Positions 6,323-8,666 of a stretch of 8,666 bases of DNA are shown piece after piece; positions within the stretch are counted from its first letter, which is position 1, and the number at the start of each line of letters is the position of its first letter. The notes beneath the pieces were generated by a model that did no database searches, was not told the DNA's origin, and saw only the letters and a list, made by a program, of their open reading frames with translations. The stretch lies in NCBI GenBank assembly GCA_023136735.1, contig JAGLQQ010000186.1, positions 1 through 8,666 on the forward strand. The letters run 5' to 3'. This DNA comes from Candidatus Omnitrophota bacterium. Lineage in GTDB: Bacteria; Omnitrophota; Gorgyraeia; B26-G9. The translations under genes were made by a program, and so were the position numbers.

Positions 6323-7882
6323 CTACTTTGCGTATTCAATAACCCGTTTTTCCCGGATAACTGTTACTTTTACCTGTCCTGGATATTCCAGTTCATTCTC
6401 AATCTTCTTGGTAATATCACGAGCTAAGATTGTAGCTTCATGATCCCCAACCTTATCAGGGTGAACAATAATTCTGATTTCTCGACCTGCCTGTATTGCA
6501 AAAGCTTTATCAACGCCTTTGAATGAATCGGCAATTGCTTCGAGTTTTTCAAGGCGTTTAATATATATTTCTAAGGTTTCACGGCGTGCTCCTGGTCTTG
6601 TCGCACTAATTGCATCTGCTGCCTGCACCAACACTCCATATATGGAATTAGACTCAGCCTCGTCATGATGTGCCGCAATTGCATCCACTACAGTCTGGTT
6701 CTCACCATATTTTCTTGCAAGCTCAGCGCCTATTGCCGCATGTGTTCCTTCTAATTCATGATCCACCGCTTTTCCCAGATCATGGAATAAGCCTATTCTT
6801 TTTGCCAAAATTATATCAAGCTGAAGCTGTCCAGCAAGCAATCCCATAATAAATGCCGCCTCTTTTGAATGCTGCAACACATTCTGACCATAACTTGTTC
6901 TATATCTCAAACGACCTAAAAGTTTTATTATTTCAGGGTGTACCCTCTGCACACCAACATCAAAGGAAACTTTCTCTCCTTCTTCCTTTATCATTTGATC
7001 CATTTCCTTTTTCATTTTAACTACAACTTCTTCGATACGAGCAGGGTGTATACGTCCATTCGCTATCAAACGCTCTAAAGAAAGCCTGGCGATCTCTCTT
7101 TTAATTGGGTCAAATCCTGAGAGAGTTACCGCCTCCGGAGTATCATCAATAATTATATCCACACCAGTTGCTGTTTCAAGAGATCTTATATTCCGTCCTT
7201 CTCGGCCGATAATTCTTCCCTTCATATCATCACTTGGTAAAGTAACTACACTAACTGTAGATTCTACGGTATGCTCGGCTGCACAGCGCTGAATTGACAA
7301 GCTGATAATCTGCTTTGCTTTTTTATCAGCAACTTCTTTTGCTTCCTGCTCTATTCTCTTTATCATCAGGTTTGCATCAAATCTAATCTCGCCTTCCATA
7401 TGCTTGAGGAGTATCTTTTTTGCTTCTTCGCTACTAAGACCGGATACTTGCTGCAAACGTGCCCTTTCTTCCAAAATCAACCGGCTAAGCTCATCTTGTT
7501 TTTCCTGGGTTGCCTTTTCCTTGTCACTTAAAGCTTTAGACTTATTACTTACTTCTCTTTCTTTTTTCTCTAAAAGGTCAACCTTTCTGTCCAGGTTTTC
7601 CTCTCTGCCGATTAGTCTACGTTCAATGTTCAGCAACTCCTGGCGTCTACCTTTAGACTCTTTTTCAAATTCAATCCTTGTTTTATAAAGAAGATCCTTG
7701 GCTTCCAAGCTTGCTTCTTTTTTTCTGGCCAGTGCCTGACGCTCCGCTTCCTGTAGGATTATTTTTGCCTTTTCCTCTGCACTTTGCACTTTTCTTTCTG
7801 CACCAAAAAGCCTAAAAACATAGCCCAAGATGAAAAATATGACAGCGCTTGATGCTCCGATTATTATATTTAAAGTATTCAT
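6323..7882 (-). CDS. rny: Ribonuclease Y
   Basis: Membrane-anchored endoribonuclease that starts mRNA decay and processing in many bacteria lacking or supplementing RNase E. The 519 residues match the family (about 520). An N-terminal membrane helix (about 5-24, IIIGASSAVIFFILGYVF) is followed by a long charged coiled coil (about 28-145). The KH RNA-binding domain contains GRIIGREGRNI (222-232), and the HD domain has His338, FHDLGK (His367-Asp368), AHHDE (405-408) and Asp423, so the catalytic site looks intact. A strong AGGAGGTGGA Shine-Dalgarno lies 8 nt upstream of the chosen ATG. It sits 84 bp after the cyclo-ligase gene and upstream of ymdB, probably in one transcription unit. No anomalies were noticed. 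Confidence 0.97.
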   Translation of the reverse strand: MNTLNIIIGASSAVIFFILGYVFRLFGAERKVQSAEEKAKIILQEAERQALARKKEASLEAKDLLYKTRIEFEKESKGRRQELLNIERRLIGREENLDRKVDLLEKKEREVSNKSKALSDKEKATQEKQDELSRLILEERARLQQVSGLSSEEAKKILLKHMEGEIRFDANLMIKRIEQEAKEVADKKAKQIISLSIQRCAAEHTVESTVSVVTLPSDDMKGRIIGREGRNIRSLETATGVDIIIDDTPEAVTLSGFDPIKREIARLSLERLIANGRIHPARIEEVVVKMKKEMDQMIKEEGEKVSFDVGVQRVHPEIIKLLGRLRYRTSYGQNVLQHSKEAAFIMGLLAGQLQLDIILAKRIGLFHDLGKAVDHELEGTHAAIGAELARKYGENQTVVDAIAAHHDEAESNSIYGVLVQAADAISATRPGARRETLEIYIKRLEKLEAIADSFKGVDKAFAIQAGREIRIIVHPDKVGDHEATILARDITKKIENELEYPGQVKVTVIREKRVIEYAK

Positions 7883-7890
7883 GGTTACGC

Positions 7891-7900
7891 TCCACCTCCT
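7891..7900 (-). promoter_or_regulatory. Strong ribosome binding site of rny
   Basis: AGGAGGTGGA on the minus strand, 8 nt before the ATG at 7882, is close to a full match to the anti-Shine-Dalgarno and fixes the rny start immediately before the membrane helix. The rest of the 84-bp gap (7883-7966) shows no terminator or promoter that I can support. Confidence 0.8.
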
Positions 7901-7966
7901 TAAGTTGCATTCCCTCTGTGAAATTAATTAAAGGGTAAAAAGCAGACAGCAGTTTGTGCCTACCAA

Positions 7967-8521
7967 TCAGGCAAAGATAAGCTTATTGACAGGGATATCG
8001 TGTGATAATACTGGAAGTTTGTTCAAGATTTGGAATTTAAACGCAAGGCCAAATAACGGCACTTTACATTCTGTGAATTTCGAGAGAAATCTATCAAAGT
8101 ATCCTCCACCTCGTCCCAGACGGTTTCCTGTTCGGTCAAAAGCCACGCCCGGAACAATAACTAAATCAATAGTTTTAAGTAATACTTTTCTCATAAACTG
8201 CTTCTTGGGTTGATAGATCCCATACGGACCCTTTTCCAGCTCTTTTTTCGGATTTATAAGCTGTGAAGGGATTATCTTTTTTTCTTTCACCAAAATCATT
8301 GGAACAACCACCTTTTTCCCTAATTTAAGCGCATCTTCAATCATAACTGATGTATCTACTTCTTCTCTTTTTGCTATATAAAACATTATTGTATTTGCTT
8401 GTAAAAACAGAGGTTGTGAAAATAACTTTTCTTTAATTTGAAAGTTCTTTTTCTGCCGTGACTCCTCTCCTTGCTCTTTTAATAGCTTAATAATTTCTTC
8501 TCTTATTTTTTCTTTATTCAT
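7967..8521 (-). CDS. 5-formyltetrahydrofolate cyclo-ligase
   Basis: Converts 5-formyl-THF to 5,10-methenyl-THF using ATP (EC 6.3.3.2), returning the storage folate to the one-carbon pool in the cytoplasm. The 184 residues match the family length. Motifs are the basic N-terminal helix (MNKEKIREEI), REEVDT (52-57), KGPYGIYQP (97-105, substrate loop), and the glycine-rich ATP/phosphate segment PGVAFDRTGNRLGRGGGYFD (124-143). The terminal LSHDIPVNKLI corresponds to the family's PHDxPVD motif. The start aligns with family N-termini. Its ATG overlaps the TGA of an upstream frame (ATGA), with only a distant AAGG, so translation may be coupled; a promoter also lies immediately upstream. Often annotated fthC, ygfA or yqgN; I leave the symbol open. 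Confidence 0.95.
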   Translation of the reverse strand: MNKEKIREEIIKLLKEQGEESRQKKNFQIKEKLFSQPLFLQANTIMFYIAKREEVDTSVMIEDALKLGKKVVVPMILVKEKKIIPSQLINPKKELEKGPYGIYQPKKQFMRKVLLKTIDLVIVPGVAFDRTGNRLGRGGGYFDRFLSKFTECKVPLFGLAFKFQILNKLPVLSHDIPVNKLIFA

Positions 8522-8666
8522 TTAAAATTGTACCTTAAGCGCATATATTTGTCAAGAAAAGCATTTATTTCCCCAACTCCTAGATAGAAAATATTTTTCC
8601 TTTGGTTATCAACCAGATGAGGAAAATTGTATTCGCGGATTTTAATAAGTCGATTTACATGGATGT
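8518..8666 (-). CDS. C-terminal end of an unrecognised protein
   Basis: A minus-strand frame is open from the window edge for 48 codons and stops at TGA (8520-8518), which overlaps the ATG of the cyclo-ligase as ATGA. The visible C-terminus includes IREYNFPHLVDNQRKN, IFYLGVGEINAFLDKYM and RLRYNFK. I do not recognise the family. Support comes from the open length in AT-rich DNA and from the same ATGA coupling seen at the atpA-atpB junction. The alternative is that this is non-coding leader DNA open by chance, because a promoter and a hairpin (8595-8626) also fall here. Confidence 0.5.
   Translation of the reverse strand, partial: IHVNRLIKIREYNFPHLVDNQRKNIFYLGVGEINAFLDKYMRLRYNFK
8527..8555 (-). 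promoter_or_regulatory. Sigma70-type promoter directly upstream of the cyclo-ligase
   Basis: TTGACA (8555-8550) and TACAAT (8532-8527) are separated by exactly 17 bp on the minus strand: a perfect -35 and a five-of-six -10. Only 5 nt separate the -10 from the ATG at 8521, so transcription would begin at or within the start codon and give a leaderless or nearly leaderless message. The boxes lie within the last codons of the upstream frame, so if that frame is a gene, this is an internal promoter for the cyclo-ligase-rny-ymdB unit. Confidence 0.6.

Noticed and set aside
7404..7688. Plus-strand frame of 94 codons opposite rny
   Set aside because: The Ser/Leu/Phe-rich translation is the expected antisense product of the Lys/Glu-rich coiled coil of RNase Y.
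8595..8626. Hairpin (TTTTCCT/AGGAAAA, TGGTT/AACCA) as a terminator of an upstream gene
   Set aside because: It lies within an open frame, is AT-rich with an internal loop, and is not followed by a clean U-run on the minus strand.
8637..8664. GGAT/CGAT/GGAT spacing at the right edge, resembling the phased repeats
   Set aside because: The spacings are 14 and 10 bp, not regular, and the segment is better explained as the end of an open reading frame.
8522..8666. Possible 6S RNA or folate riboswitch upstream of the cyclo-ligase
   Set aside because: 6S RNA often lies next to this gene, but here the space is short, an open frame and promoter occupy it, and no long bulged rod or THF aptamer core is apparent.

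Overview
All recognisable genes lie on the minus strand, so the window reads biologically from right to left. It is AT-rich bacterial DNA. A V/A-type rotary ATPase with the gene order E - DUF2764 - A - B is the arrangement known from Chlamydiae, spirochaetes and Bacteroidetes. It sits beside RNase Y, a YmdB-type phosphodiesterase and 5-formyl-THF cyclo-ligase. Together this suggests an anaerobic or fermentative bacterium of PVC-like or uncultured-phylum affinity (Omnitrophota-like is my guess; the sequence does not prove it).

Right part (8666 to 5314): the C-terminus of an unrecognised upstream protein overlaps the start codon of 5-formyltetrahydrofolate cyclo-ligase by ATGA. A good sigma70-type promoter is embedded in that overlap region. 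Then come rny and ymdB, a pair that often travels together in bacteria. The 220-bp rny-ymdB gap is bounded by two G/C-tract repeats in inverted orientation, each fitting a G-quadruplex pattern, and the one beside ymdB abuts its Shine-Dalgarno.

Middle (5313 to 4986): this gap is not empty. On the minus strand it holds a short, frameshifted, truncated reading frame resembling the N-terminus of the NfnA/SudB family (ferredoxin:NADP oxidoreductase alpha subunit). I call it a pseudogene remnant.

Left part (4985 to 1): the V-ATPase operon. E and DUF2764 abut (TAA immediately followed by ATG), and A and B overlap by ATGA. DUF2764 and A, however, are split by 417 bp of non-coding DNA packed with structure. 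A 129-bp element bounded by a perfect 12-bp inverted repeat contains a long imperfect hairpin and a GC-rich hairpin, and is flanked by two 10-bp-phased repeat tracts in opposite orientation. B runs off the left edge; D, I and K subunits would be expected beyond it.

No tRNA, rRNA, CRISPR array or transposase gene was found. The strongest candidates for something undescribed are the palindromic, phased-repeat element inside the ATPase operon and the inverted G-tract repeats around the rny-ymdB gap.
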